Source: Janthinobacterium sp. SUN073
GTDB lineage: Bacteria; Pseudomonadota; Gammaproteobacteria; Burkholderiales; Burkholderiaceae_D
Assembly (NCBI RefSeq): GCF_030397665.1
Contig: NZ_JAPUBT010000002.1
Coordinates: 62,001 to 126,000, forward strand
Length of the DNA stretch: 64,000 nucleotides
Reading direction: 5' to 3'
In this document: piece by piece, positions 36,399 to 45,579 of the stretch
How the letters are laid out: every line of letters begins with the position of its first letter
Numbering within the stretch: the stretch's first letter is position 1
Translations under genes and position numbers: made by a program
The notes under the pieces: generated by a model
Databases searched by the model: none
Told to the model about the DNA's origin: nothing
What the model saw: the letters and a program-made list of their open reading frames with translations, nothing else

Positions 36399-37207
36399 TG
36401 CAGCTCACTATCCGCCACGAAACCCATTACGCCTACAGTGCGCCGCTGGCCTACACCATCCAGCAGCTGCACCTGACGCCGCGTATCGAGCCGCAGCAGC
36501 GGGCCCTCTCCTGGCAAATCACCACGCCGGGCCAGTGCCACGCCTACACGGATGCCTACGGCAATTTGTCGCACATGCTGACGATCAGCGGCAGCCATCA
36601 GTCGCTGAGCCTGGTCGCGCACGGCGTGGTGGAAACCATCTATCCGTACAAGGGACGCCTGAACCTGATCGATACCTTGTCGCCGCTGTTGTTTACCATG
36701 CCAACGCCCCTGACACAGGCCAACCCCGCCATCCTCGAACTGGCGGCCGCCAGCCTGCCCGACCGGCGCATGACGGCGGGAACGGGCCACTTGCTGCGCC
36801 TGGCTGAGCACATCGTCGGCAAGGTGGCGTATGAAAGCGGCGCCACCATGGTCACCACCACGGCCGGCGACGCGCTGGCGCTGGGGCGCGGCGTGTGTCA
36901 GGACCATGCCCATCTGTTCCTGGCCTGCTGCCACGCCTGGGGCATCCCGGCCCGCTATGTGTCCGGCTACATCGATCCGGGCACGACGGGCCATGCGGCC
37001 AGTCACGCCTGGGTCGATGCCTGGACGGAAGACACGGATTTCGCGGGCTGGGTCAGCATCGACGTCACGCATGCGCGCCTGATGACGGATGCGTATTGCC
37101 GCCTGGCCATCGGGCGCGACTACGATTCGGCGGCCCCCGTGCGCGGCGTGCGCCAGGGTGGCGGCACGGAAACTTTGCGGGTTGATGTGCAGATCGTGCC
37201 GGTGTAG
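36398..37207 (+). CDS. transglutaminase-like cysteine protease
   Basis: 269 residues. An N-terminal beta domain (about 1-95, opening MQLTIRHETHYAYSAPLAY) precedes a transglutaminase-core domain with the triad C167 (GRGVCQDHAH), H203 (SHAWVDAW) and D222 (WVSIDVTHA), all intact. Bacterial members act as peptidases or amidases. In this operon it presumably cleaves what the ATP-grasp enzyme builds, or the reverse; this is inference. No signal peptide, so it is cytoplasmic together with its partners. Confidence 0.92.
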   Translation: MQLTIRHETHYAYSAPLAYTIQQLHLTPRIEPQQRALSWQITTPGQCHAYTDAYGNLSHMLTISGSHQSLSLVAHGVVETIYPYKGRLNLIDTLSPLLFTMPTPLTQANPAILELAAASLPDRRMTAGTGHLLRLAEHIVGKVAYESGATMVTTTAGDALALGRGVCQDHAHLFLACCHAWGIPARYVSGYIDPGTTGHAASHAWVDAWTEDTDFAGWVSIDVTHARLMTDAYCRLAIGRDYDSAAPVRGVRQGGGTETLRVDVQIVPV

Positions 37208-37296
37208 TGGCAAGAATGAGGCTGGCCGGGCCTTGCCAGCAGGTGGCACGGCCAGGCTGGTGTAGAATGCTCCCACCTTTGACTTGATTTACGACG

Positions 37297-38175
37297 ATGA
37301 CTTATTGCATAGGCATGCGCCTGAACGAAGGCCTGGTCTTCCTGTCCGACTCCCGCACCAACGCCGGCGTGGATCAGGTGGGCACCTTCCGCAAGATGAG
37401 CGTGTTCGAGAACCCGGGCGACCGCATGCTGGTCTTGATGACGGCCGGCAACCTGTCAATCTCGCAAGCGATCCGCCAGATCGTCTCCGAACACGTGGAT
37501 GCGGATGGGCGCAGCATCTGGAACGTGACCAGCATGTACGACGCGGCGCGCATCGTGGGCGACGCCGTGCGCACCGTGCACCAGCGCGAAGCGAAGGCCC
37601 TGGCCGACTGTGGCATCGATTTCAATGTCAGCATCATTTTAGGCGGCCAGATAGGTGCCGAGCGCTGCCGCTTGTTCCAGGTGTATTCGGCCGGCAATTT
37701 CATCGAATCGCACGATGAAAACACGTATTTTCAGATCGGCGAAGCGAAATATGGCAAGCCCATCATCGACCGGGTCATCAACCCGTTCACACGCCTGGAC
37801 GAGGCGGCCAAGTGCGCGCTCATTTCCATGGATTCGACTCTGCGCTCGAACATTTCCGTCGGCTTGCCGCTCGATCTGCTCGTCTACGAGACGGGCAGCC
37901 TGGCCGTCACGCGCTTCGTCACCATCGATGAAAAGAACCAGTATTTCCGCATGATCCGCGATACCTGGGGCGAACAATTGAAACATGTGTTCGAAGGCAT
38001 CGTCGATCCCGTGTGGAATGCGGCGCCCGAGACCACGACGAACGTGCTATCGTCCGCCAACATGCACAGCAAGCCCGTGCGCGTGGCCATCCCCGAACAC
38101 GTGAGCCGCGGCGGCCTGACGGTGGCGCCCTTGCAATCGCTGGCGCAGCAGTTCAGCGACGACAAGCAGCATTGA
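37297..38175 (+). CDS. proteasome-type protease, Anbu (ancestral beta subunit)
   Basis: A 292-residue Ntn-hydrolase related to HslV and proteasome beta subunits. It begins MTYCIGMRLNEGLVFLSDSR, so removal of Met exposes the catalytic Thr, as in Anbu. A Ser/Asp segment (DSRTNAG) and GNLSISQ follow, and the length exceeds HslV (about 175) as is usual for Anbu. It sits 89 bp after the transglutaminase gene and completes the known four-gene cluster. Members assemble into open helical or ring-like oligomers; substrates are uncertain. Probably co-regulated by the sigma-54 promoter upstream of the ATP-grasp gene, although the 89-bp gap could hold its own promoter. Confidence 0.92.
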   Translation: MTYCIGMRLNEGLVFLSDSRTNAGVDQVGTFRKMSVFENPGDRMLVLMTAGNLSISQAIRQIVSEHVDADGRSIWNVTSMYDAARIVGDAVRTVHQREAKALADCGIDFNVSIILGGQIGAERCRLFQVYSAGNFIESHDENTYFQIGEAKYGKPIIDRVINPFTRLDEAAKCALISMDSTLRSNISVGLPLDLLVYETGSLAVTRFVTIDEKNQYFRMIRDTWGEQLKHVFEGIVDPVWNAAPETTTNVLSSANMHSKPVRVAIPEHVSRGGLTVAPLQSLAQQFSDDKQH

Positions 38176-38183
38176 TCTGCCGC

Positions 38184-38203
38184 GCACCGCCTGCGCGCGG
38201 TGC
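38184..38203 (+). terminator. hairpin after the Anbu gene
   Basis: Seven-base arms GCACCGC and GCGGTGC with a six-base loop, nine bases after the Anbu stop. There is no T-tract, so termination is only suggested. Confidence 0.35.
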
Positions 38204-38283
38204 TGGACAAGTCGCCTTGCGCGTGCTTTTATGGCAATATCGGTTGACATTCAATCCAGATTGACCTGAAAGGCAGGTGGCAC

Positions 38284-39624
38284 ATGGACTTGATCACTTC
38301 CGCTGTGGTGGCAGCCATCGGGCATGGCGCGCCCGGCCATGCATCCGAAGCCGTCGCCAGCAACTATCAACGGCTCAAGCTGGCCATCGCCAAGTTCGAC
38401 GGTGCCGCCGCCATCCTGGCCGCCATCGCCGCGCTGGAAGCGGCGCCTGACGATGCCCGGCTGCAACTGGCCCTGTCGGCCGCCCTGGCCACGGCAAACG
38501 TCCCGGACGACATGGAAACCCTGTTTGCCGCGCAAGGCTTGCTTGATGTGCTGCAGCGCCCGCCTTCACCGCTGCCCGAAGTGGCAACGGCGCCCGCCCC
38601 GGCCGACAAAAGCGCCGTGGTCTCGAATTATGCGGTGGTCAAAGTGTATTTCGCCACGGACCGCCAGCGCGACGTGGGCAAGCCGCCGGCGCAGCGCTTC
38701 AGCGGCGAACGCAACGTCATGGGCGGCAATGGTCCGCTCAGCTATGGCAGCTGCGACATCAGCATCCCGCGCGACCACCGCATGGGCCAGCTGGAATCGC
38801 CGTCGCTGTGGCGCCTGGAATTTCGCGACGACCCGGCCAAGCACGTGGTGGTGCTGTCGGCCGAGGTGCTGGACCGTGCCAACTTCTTTGCAGCACTCAA
38901 AACCCGGATGCGCGCCTCGGCCGGCAAGAGCGCCTTTATCTTCGTGCACGGCTACAACGTGAGTTTCGAGGATGCGGCGCGGCGCACGGGACAAATGGCC
39001 TACGATCTGGGTTTCGACGGCGCGCCCGTGTTCTACAGCTGGCCGTCGCGCGGTGAAGTGGCCAGCTACACCATCGATGAAAACAATATCGAATGGAGTA
39101 CGCCCCACATCACGGCCTTCCTGTGCGACTTTCTCGCCAGCACGGAGGCGGCGCAAGTGTATCTGGTGGGCCACAGCATGGGCAGCCGGGGCCTGGCGCG
39201 CGCCGTGGCCGACTTGCTGGCCGCGCAACCGCAGCTGGCGCAAAAGATCACGGAGCTCATCCTCTCCGCGCCCGACATCGACGCGGCGATCTTCAAGCAC
39301 GATATCGCGCCGCAACTGGCCGGCGCGCGCAATCCCGTCACCCTGTATGCCTCGTCGCAAGACCTGGCCCTGGCCGCCTCGAAAGCCGTGCACGGCTACG
39401 CGCGCGCGGGCGACAGCGGCGCCGGCATGCTGATCGTGGCGGGCGTGGAAACCATCGACGCCACCGGGGTCGACACCAGCTTCATGAAGCACTCGTACTT
39501 TGCGGAAAAGCGCTCGGCCCTGTCTGACATGTTTTATCTGATACGCAACCAGGCGCGCGCCGACCAGCGATTTCTCGACCCCGTCGATACGGCCGCCGGC
39601 CGCTATTGGACGTTCAAACCCTGA
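38284..39624 (+). CDS. alpha/beta hydrolase, DUF900 family
   Basis: 446 residues. Residues about 1-110 are an Ala-rich helical region (two half-repeats ending LALSAALATA). From about 115 comes the DUF900 hydrolase: KVYFATDRQRD, SYGSCDISIPRDHRMG, FIFVHGYNVSFEDAARRTGQ (oxyanion region), FYSWPSRGEVASY, and the nucleophile elbow G-H-S298-M-G-S. A likely acid is in LILSAPDIDAAIF and a His in FMKHSYF near the end. No signal peptide is visible, although many relatives are exported. Substrate unknown. Standalone gene. Confidence 0.85.
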   Translation: MDLITSAVVAAIGHGAPGHASEAVASNYQRLKLAIAKFDGAAAILAAIAALEAAPDDARLQLALSAALATANVPDDMETLFAAQGLLDVLQRPPSPLPEVATAPAPADKSAVVSNYAVVKVYFATDRQRDVGKPPAQRFSGERNVMGGNGPLSYGSCDISIPRDHRMGQLESPSLWRLEFRDDPAKHVVVLSAEVLDRANFFAALKTRMRASAGKSAFIFVHGYNVSFEDAARRTGQMAYDLGFDGAPVFYSWPSRGEVASYTIDENNIEWSTPHITAFLCDFLASTEAAQVYLVGHSMGSRGLARAVADLLAAQPQLAQKITELILSAPDIDAAIFKHDIAPQLAGARNPVTLYASSQDLALAASKAVHGYARAGDSGAGMLIVAGVETIDATGVDTSFMKHSYFAEKRSALSDMFYLIRNQARADQRFLDPVDTAAGRYWTFKP

Positions 39625-39634
39625 GCCACGCCGT

Positions 39635-40657
39635 TCAATTGCACTTTTCGCTACTCCCAAGACGGCGGTAAACGCCTGGGGCGCTGCCTGTCCATAGCTT
39701 GAATGCCCGGCTGAACGTGGTGGGATCATCGAAGCCCAGGTTCTGCCCTATCGCCGCGATCGTCAAATCGCTCTTAATCAGCTGCAAAATCGCCATGTCG
39801 CGCCGCAACTCATCCTTTACCGTCTGAAACGAGCTTCCTTCTTCGGCCAGGCGCCGCGACAGCGTGCGGACGGAAAAATGCAGCGCCTTCGCACAAGAAC
39901 CTATCGTCATCACATCGCCCAGGCGGGACGCCAGGTAGTCGCGCAGACGATGCGTGAGGATCTTGTCATTCAATGGCACGTACAGCCAATCGGCAGGCGC
40001 ATTGCGCAAGAACTGGTTGAGCGCACTCTTGTCCTGACGCAGTGGCGCGCCCAGATGCTCGGAGCCTATGTACAGCGCAGTCTGGGCCTGCTCGAAATAT
40101 ATGGGGCCAGGAAATAAATACACGTATTCAGCCGCCCGGACCGGCCGGGGAAACGCAAAATCGGCACGCGCCAGCGGTATCTCGCGCCCTATCATCCATG
40201 AAGCGAGTCCATGCACCAGTTTCAGCATCAGCTCATGTACGAGCACCCGCTCTCCTTTTGGTGGCACATATTCGATCAGGGCAATACGGGTCAGTTGATT
40301 GTCGTGCGTGACATCAAAGCCCATGTCATCGAGCTGCAAACGGAAATAACGGACGAAACGATGCAGTGCAATATCCAGATTGGGTGCATCGAGCATCCCC
40401 AGGCAGAGAAACTTCAGCGTGCCATTGCGCAAGGGGCGGGAAAAAAACCGCGGTGTTTCGTCGTCGAGCAAGAGCGCAGTCTGGCGCAGCAAGGTGGAAA
40501 ATTGCTCTATCGTAATGCGTCCCCCTTGCTCCAGCAATAATTCGGGCGCGATCTTGGCGCGCGCCAGGACCGTCCTGACCAGGTCCGAATCAGGATCGAG
40601 TCCTTCCAGCAAATCGGTGGCCAGGCTCACCGAAATGGTCGCGCTCTGGTGGCTCAT
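39635..40657 (-). CDS. AraC-family regulator with arabinose-binding-like N-domain (OruR type)
   Basis: About 340 residues. The N-terminal two thirds form the all-purpose AraC 'arabinose-binding-like' domain (QFSTLLRQTALLLDDE, GTLKFLCLGMLDAPNL, VLVHELMLKLVHGL). The C-terminus carries two helix-turn-helix motifs (IGSCAKALHFSVRTLSRRLA and LTIAAIGQNLGFDDPTTFSR). I chose the Met at 40657 because it starts just before the conserved domain; 40699 and 40708 are in-frame alternatives and none has a good ribosome site. Divergent from the beta-helix lipoprotein gene, which it may regulate. Confidence 0.87.
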   Translation of the reverse strand: MSHQSATISVSLATDLLEGLDPDSDLVRTVLARAKIAPELLLEQGGRITIEQFSTLLRQTALLLDDETPRFFSRPLRNGTLKFLCLGMLDAPNLDIALHRFVRYFRLQLDDMGFDVTHDNQLTRIALIEYVPPKGERVLVHELMLKLVHGLASWMIGREIPLARADFAFPRPVRAAEYVYLFPGPIYFEQAQTALYIGSEHLGAPLRQDKSALNQFLRNAPADWLYVPLNDKILTHRLRDYLASRLGDVMTIGSCAKALHFSVRTLSRRLAEEGSSFQTVKDELRRDMAILQLIKSDLTIAAIGQNLGFDDPTTFSRAFKLWTGSAPGVYRRLGSSEKCN

Positions 40658-40815
40658 TAAATAATGCAATGCAACATTTTTTCTCCCGAAATTTGGCATG
40701 AAATGCACATATTTAGGCCAATTCTGTCACTAATGAAAGTCAAGGGCAGAACTATAATCATCGCATAAATATGGATAAAAAGATAAAAACCGCCATACAA
40801 CAAGGGAGACATTGC

Positions 40816-42294
40816 ATGAACAAACTAGCGCGCCTCAGCCACTTTCAACCCATGTCCTGTGCGACCGCCATGCTCATGCTGGCCAGTTGCGGCGGCAGTT
40901 CCAGCGTGCCCGTTGTCGAGGCCGTGGCGCCGCCGACACTGGACGTCGTCGTCACGGCAGCGCAAATGAATGACAGCGACATGAGTAATCTGCTGTTTCG
41001 TCTCAAGGACGGCTCCACCGTCATGCTTCCGGCCGGCAAATTCCACTTTGACCGTCCCTTGATCATGAACACCAGCGGCGTGACGATTATCGGCAAAGGC
41101 AGCGGCAGCAATCCGGCCAGCGATACCATTTTGTCCTTTAAGGACGCCAGCAGCCGTAACGGCTTGCAGGTCAGCAATGTCAAGACCATTACGCTGAAAA
41201 ATTTCGCGGTAGAGGATGCGGCCGGCAATGCCGTGTTTGTCTCAGCGTCGAGCAATGTGACCATGGATGGCTTGCGCGCAGAGTGGACCACCGATCCGAC
41301 CAAAACGTCAAAAATGGCGTATGGCCTCTACCCGGTCAACTCCGACAATATCATCGTCAGGAACAGCAAGGTGGTCGGTTCGGAGGATGCGGGTATCTAT
41401 GTCGGACAATCGCAAAATATTCGTGTCAGCAACAATGAAGTGTATTTGAACGTGGCAGGCGTGGAAATAGAAAACTCGCTCAATGCCATCGTGGAGAACA
41501 ATGATTTGCATGACAACACGGGCGGCGTGCTGGTGTTCTCCCTGCCTGGCACCTATCGCTTTAAAAAAGGTTCCGGGGTTTTGATACAAAACAACAATAT
41601 CCACGATAACAATACGCCGGTCGCCGATAATGCCACGGGCTTTGTCACATCGGTGCCGGTCGGTACCGGCATCATGGTGCTGGCGGCGGACAATACTGAA
41701 ATCAAAAACAATGTCATCAAGAACCATAAGACCACCAGCATACTGGCGCTGAGCTATCAGGCGACCGGTTTCGCCATCAACGACCCGGACTACAATCCCT
41801 TCATCCATGGCCTGTATGCCTACGGCAATACCATCTCGCTATCGGGCTATGCGCCGGACGGCGCATTCAAGACGGAACTCAAACCCCTGGTCGATGGCCT
41901 GTTCGCGCAGCTGGCATCGAATGGCTTGCCGACGCTGCTGCCGTATGGCGTGTGGGACGGCATACTCGATCCGGCAAAAAGTAGCGGCCTGCTACCCTTG
42001 CCCGGCATGGGCGGCCTGGGCATCGGTGGCGTGGCCAGCGATGACAGCCGCATTTGCATCAAGAACAATACCTCGCTCGATACCCCCGTCATCGACACCG
42101 TGATTTCCTATGAGACGCTGGATATCAATCTCATCGGGCTGAAGTTGGGCGCCTCGGTCGAGGCGGGAGAAACACCGCCGGAAGCGATTGCCGGCATACC
42201 TGCCGAACTGTTACAGCCAAGCTTTCCTTTCGCGCCGCGCATGAACTGTCAATTGACGCTGCCAGCCATTCCAGCCTTTCCGATCATTAAGTAA
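40816..42294 (+). CDS. parallel beta-helix lipoprotein (TIGR03805-like)
   Basis: A 492-residue exported lipoprotein: signal sequence and lipobox LMLASC, then Gly-Gly-Ser-Ser. From about residue 70 to 340 it has right-handed beta-helix repeats of about 22 residues, seen as recurring NxxxxxNxxxxN patterns (VTMDGLRAEW, NIIVRNSKV, NIRVSNNEVYLN, LNAIVENNDLHDNTGG, VLIQNNNIHDNN, TEIKNNVIKN). GGGAG lies eight bases before ATG 40816; the longer frame from 40771 is rejected. The next gene is the cytochrome-like partner that regularly accompanies this family. Function unknown; beta-helices of this type often bind or cleave polysaccharides. Confidence 0.85.
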   Translation: MNKLARLSHFQPMSCATAMLMLASCGGSSSVPVVEAVAPPTLDVVVTAAQMNDSDMSNLLFRLKDGSTVMLPAGKFHFDRPLIMNTSGVTIIGKGSGSNPASDTILSFKDASSRNGLQVSNVKTITLKNFAVEDAAGNAVFVSASSNVTMDGLRAEWTTDPTKTSKMAYGLYPVNSDNIIVRNSKVVGSEDAGIYVGQSQNIRVSNNEVYLNVAGVEIENSLNAIVENNDLHDNTGGVLVFSLPGTYRFKKGSGVLIQNNNIHDNNTPVADNATGFVTSVPVGTGIMVLAADNTEIKNNVIKNHKTTSILALSYQATGFAINDPDYNPFIHGLYAYGNTISLSGYAPDGAFKTELKPLVDGLFAQLASNGLPTLLPYGVWDGILDPAKSSGLLPLPGMGGLGIGGVASDDSRICIKNNTSLDTPVIDTVISYETLDINLIGLKLGASVEAGETPPEAIAGIPAELLQPSFPFAPRMNCQLTLPAIPAFPIIK

Positions 42295-42376
42295 GCAAAC
42301 CAGGGCCGCTGCGCGTGCCCGCGCCACAGGGTGCAGTGTGCTTGCCATCCATTTTTGCTCGTCAGGAGTCCATGAT

Positions 42377-43588
42377 ATGAAGACCAGATTGACATTTTTT
42401 GCCGCACTTTTCCCCCTCATGTTTGCCATGAGCTTGCTAAGCGCCTGCGGCGGCGGCAAGACTGCCGAGGGTGATAGCTTTGCGTCCGAGGTGAAGCTCT
42501 TTGAACGCACCACCGCACCGGATAAACTATCCAGCTGGAATTTGGTGCAGAGCGATGGCAAGCTGATGCGGCTCAATGCCGCTACCGTGGCGTATGATCT
42601 GAACAGCCCCCTGTTTTCCGATTATTCCAGCAAGTTGCGCGCCATTTATCTGCCCAAGGGTGGCAAAATTACCTATAACGGCAATGGCGCCGACCCCTTT
42701 GTTTTTCCCAATGGCTCGGTCATCGTCAAGACTTTTTATTACCCGAAGGCCACAGGCAGCGATGCCAGCTACATCGGGGCACAGGCAGTCAGCCATCAAG
42801 CGGTGCAGGGCAACTCCATCGACCTGAGCAAGAACCATCTGATAGAAACCCGCTTGCTGGTCAAGCAGGCCGATGGCAGCTGGCTGGGCCTGCCCTATGT
42901 GTGGGATGACGATCAGAAAGACGCATCCCTGAAAATTGGCGGCGACGTCAAACGCGTAGAGCTGGTCAGCGATAATGCATCGCGTCAGAAAATCAGCTAT
43001 AAAGTACCCAGCGCACAGCAATGCCAGCAATGCCACGCCACCACCTCGGCTGGCGGGGGCGCACTGCTGCCGATAGGCACCAAGGCACATAATCTCAACA
43101 AGACTTATCTGTATGGCGCGGGAGCAAAAAATCAGCTCGACAATCTCAACGACCTCGGTTTGCTGAGCGGCTATACCAGCGCTGCGGCCGCACCCAAGGC
43201 GGTCGATTGGAGCGATGCCTCGCAAACGCTGGATGCCCGCGCCAAGGGCTACCTGGAAGCAAACTGCGCGCACTGTCATTCCACCACTGGCCAAGCCCAG
43301 CAAAGCGGACTATTGCTTGGCTTTAACCAGACAGCCAATCCGCTGATCGACTCGATCAAGCGCGGCATCTGTAAAAAGCCGCTGGCATACGGTGGCCCGG
43401 GACTGCCCTACCAGTACGATATCGTACCGGGCTCGCCTGAAACCTCCATCTTGCTGTACCGCACCAGCCATACCGATTCAGAATCGGTGATGCCGGTGAT
43501 CGGGCGCGCCTCCAATCACGCGGAAGCGAACGCCATGTTGAGCGCATGGATCGCGGGCATGGCCAAGGCCGAATGTTCGGTGCCCTGA
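42377..43588 (+). CDS. di-haem c-type cytochrome lipoprotein (TIGR03806/HNE_0200-like)
   Basis: A 403-residue exported lipoprotein (lipobox LLSAC, then Gly-Gly-Gly-Lys). Two covalent haem sites are visible: C216-QQ-C219-H220 and C297-AH-C300-H301. Between and before them lie family blocks such as AYDLNSPLFSDYSSKLRAIYLPKG, of which I rely on the LNSPLFSDYS core. It is predicted to be a periplasmic or surface electron-transfer protein. Members of this family are typically encoded next to a beta-helix protein, exactly as here (82-bp gap). CAGGAG lies 8 bases before the start. Confidence 0.87.
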   Translation: MKTRLTFFAALFPLMFAMSLLSACGGGKTAEGDSFASEVKLFERTTAPDKLSSWNLVQSDGKLMRLNAATVAYDLNSPLFSDYSSKLRAIYLPKGGKITYNGNGADPFVFPNGSVIVKTFYYPKATGSDASYIGAQAVSHQAVQGNSIDLSKNHLIETRLLVKQADGSWLGLPYVWDDDQKDASLKIGGDVKRVELVSDNASRQKISYKVPSAQQCQQCHATTSAGGGALLPIGTKAHNLNKTYLYGAGAKNQLDNLNDLGLLSGYTSAAAAPKAVDWSDASQTLDARAKGYLEANCAHCHSTTGQAQQSGLLLGFNQTANPLIDSIKRGICKKPLAYGGPGLPYQYDIVPGSPETSILLYRTSHTDSESVMPVIGRASNHAEANAMLSAWIAGMAKAECSVP

Positions 43589-43677
43589 GCCATGGCGTGA
43601 TACGCGTCCCGCGCCCGCTGGCACTGCCCTCTACCCCGGGCATGCCAGCGGCGCCGGCATGCTGAATTGGCCGTTCA

Positions 43678-43700
43678 AAGCATGACGCGGCTTCATGCTT
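43678..43700. promoter_or_regulatory. inverted repeat in the promoter of the Fur-family gene
   Basis: Eight-base arms AAGCATGA and TCATGCTT with a seven-base spacer, about 90 bp before the regulator start. A TAAGAT (-10-like) lies 17 bp after a TTCATG within the right arm. Could be an autoregulatory operator. A separate GCATGCC/GGCATGC stem at 43640-43662 may end the cytochrome transcript. Confidence 0.35.
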
Positions 43701-43788
43701 GTGAGCACGCATGCTAAGATACGGCCTAGAGGGTGGCAACGGGCACGGCGATGACGCCGCCAGCCGATCCCCCGCAAGCAGGCTTATT

Positions 43789-44214
43789 ATGTTGACATCA
43801 TCTTCCACACCGCACGCCGAATCGCTGATCCGCAACACCAACGCCCGCGTCACCAAGACACGCGTGAAGGTGCTCGACTTTTTAATGGCGCAAAGCCGTT
43901 CGCTGACCCACCATGAAATCCAGCAAGCGCTGTCGCAGGACAGCGATATCGATTCCGTCACCCTGTACCGGGTGCTGGAATGGCTGACGGAAAATGAACT
44001 GGTGCACCGCATCGCGGGCGCCGACCAGGTCTGGCGCTTCAGCGCCGGTGCGGGCCACCAGGCGCACGAACACGCGCACTTCCAGTGCACCAAATGCGCG
44101 AACGTCACCTGCTTCAATGAAGTCAAGCTGCCGCCGCCCGTGCTTCTGCCGGAAGGTTTCAGCGGCGGCGAAGTCGATTACCTGATCAAGGGCCTGTGCC
44201 CGCGCTGCAAGTAA
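43789..44214 (+). CDS. Fur-family metal repressor, probably Zur
   Basis: A 141-residue metalloregulator. Winged helix: VTKTRVKVLDFLMAQSRSLTHHEI, then SVTLYRVLEWLTENELVHRI. Dimerisation domain: HEHAHFQC-TKC with C100/C103 and C137-PR-C140, the structural zinc site. A longer frame from 43711 exists; 43789 gives the usual N-terminus length. I prefer Zur over Fur because of its neighbours: two COG0523 GTPases (one ZigA-like) and a NiCoT transporter just downstream on the other strand, with a palindromic operator ahead of the ZigA-like gene. Assignment to zinc is inference from context. Confidence 0.82.
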   Translation: MLTSSSTPHAESLIRNTNARVTKTRVKVLDFLMAQSRSLTHHEIQQALSQDSDIDSVTLYRVLEWLTENELVHRIAGADQVWRFSAGAGHQAHEHAHFQCTKCANVTCFNEVKLPPPVLLPEGFSGGEVDYLIKGLCPRCK

Positions 44215-44227
44215 GACCTTTCTGACA

Positions 44228-44746
44228 TCACTTGAGCAGCAAGGCCAGGTGATGCTCGTCATAAAACAAGTCGCCCACGCGCATCGATCGCGGCTCCGTG
44301 CCATACGCGATAAATCCCAGCGATTCATACAGTTGCCGTGCGGCATTGTTTTCCGCATTCACACTCAAGTGCACCTGCATGATGGCAGGGTCCGTCTCGG
44401 CCTGTTCGATGCAGGCATTCACGAGACGCCGCGCCATGCCCTTGCCCCGCTGATGCACATCGACGAAGACGCCCCACAGCAAGGCCTTGTGCCACAGCTG
44501 GCGCAGCGATTCGCGCCGCAGGCCGGCAAAACCCACGAGACGATCGCCATCGAAGGCGCCAAAGCCGCGCTGCATGGAACCGCCGGCGATGCGCTGCGCG
44601 TGTTCTGCGGGCGTGCGCACCAGTTCATCCTCGCGCGACGAGGAAAACGCGCTGGGAGAGTCAAGGATGGCGCGCAGGCGCAGCGCGCAAAAGGCGGTGG
44701 TGTCGGCTGGCGTCAGCAGGCGGATGACGATATCGGGTGCGGGCAT
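44228..44746 (-). CDS. GNAT-family N-acetyltransferase
   Basis: A 172-residue acetyltransferase. Acetyl-CoA loop: VDVHQRGKGMARRLV; the C-terminal half has HLSVNAENNAARQLYESLGF, the classic GNAT tail. Substrate unknown. It follows the NiCoT gene by 44 bp on the same strand and may be the last gene of the metal operon or independent. No convincing ribosome site lies before the ATG. It converges on the Fur-family gene. Confidence 0.85.
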   Translation of the reverse strand: MPAPDIVIRLLTPADTTAFCALRLRAILDSPSAFSSSREDELVRTPAEHAQRIAGGSMQRGFGAFDGDRLVGFAGLRRESLRQLWHKALLWGVFVDVHQRGKGMARRLVNACIEQAETDPAIMQVHLSVNAENNAARQLYESLGFIAYGTEPRSMRVGDLFYDEHHLALLLK

Positions 44747-44790
44747 AGGAGGACTCGGCAGTTTTTTTCCATTATACCCACGCCCTTCCC

Positions 44791-45579
44791 TTACGCACGC
44801 ACGCGGCGCAAGCCCAGCAAGGTCCAGCCGTACAGGGCAGCCATCAGCAGCAGCATGGCCGCGCCCAGCGCCGCCGTCCAGCTTTCCGGCAGGGACCAGG
44901 CTGGTTCCAGCTTGCCGGCAGCCATGTAAGCGGCCATCGCCACGCAGATGGCGACGATGGGCCAGCCCAGGCGGCGCCGGAACGCCCGCACGATATCAAT
45001 CTTGCCGGTGCGCATGACCTTTGCCGTGACCCAGCCATCGAAGGTATCCGTCACGCCCATGCCCACGGCAAACACCGTACCAGTCAGCAAGGCTGGCCCC
45101 ATGCCGCCCAGCGCGACGGCCGCATAGCCCCAGGCGGCCGCCTGCAAGGCCGTGTCGAAGACCAGCGCGAACAGCATGCCGACGAGGATGGCACCGAGCG
45201 GCCCGGAAACGCCCCGCAGCCAGCCTGGCAGCAGCCGGCCGCGCACCTCGGCCAGTTGCGCGCCGGCCAGCAAGCTGCGCGCATTCATGCCGGCGATGAG
45301 CAGCAACAAGGCGATGGGCAGCCACTCCAGCCAGCCGAAGACCACCTCTGATGGCGCAAATTGCCGCGAGGCCAGCGCCGCCACGGCCACGATGGGCAGC
45401 ACGCAAATGCCATGCCCCAGCGCAAACAGCGCGCCCATCCACGGTGTCCAGCGCGCATGGGCGACCTGACTGCGCAAAGTGAGACCGTCGACGGCGGCCA
45501 GGTGGTCCGGTTCCAGGCCATGCCGCATGCCGAGCAGGAAAATCAGCGCCAGGGCGGGCAAGCCCGCTTCCACGCTCAT
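44791..45579 (-). CDS. NiCoT/NicO-family nickel/cobalt (metal) transporter
   Basis: A 262-residue membrane protein with six to seven hydrophobic segments. The signature is in helix 2: GMRHGLEPDHLAAVDG, matching the HX4DH metal-selectivity motif of NiCoT permeases. A second conserved motif, GMGVTDTFDGW, lies near residue 178. Predicted to import Ni, Co or possibly Zn. Its ATG overlaps the TGA of the upstream COG0523 GTPase gene, so they are co-translated, which supports a joint metal-supply role. Confidence 0.82.
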   Translation of the reverse strand: MSVEAGLPALALIFLLGMRHGLEPDHLAAVDGLTLRSQVAHARWTPWMGALFALGHGICVLPIVAVAALASRQFAPSEVVFGWLEWLPIALLLLIAGMNARSLLAGAQLAEVRGRLLPGWLRGVSGPLGAILVGMLFALVFDTALQAAAWGYAAVALGGMGPALLTGTVFAVGMGVTDTFDGWVTAKVMRTGKIDIVRAFRRRLGWPIVAICVAMAAYMAAGKLEPAWSLPESWTAALGAAMLLLMAALYGWTLLGLRRVRA

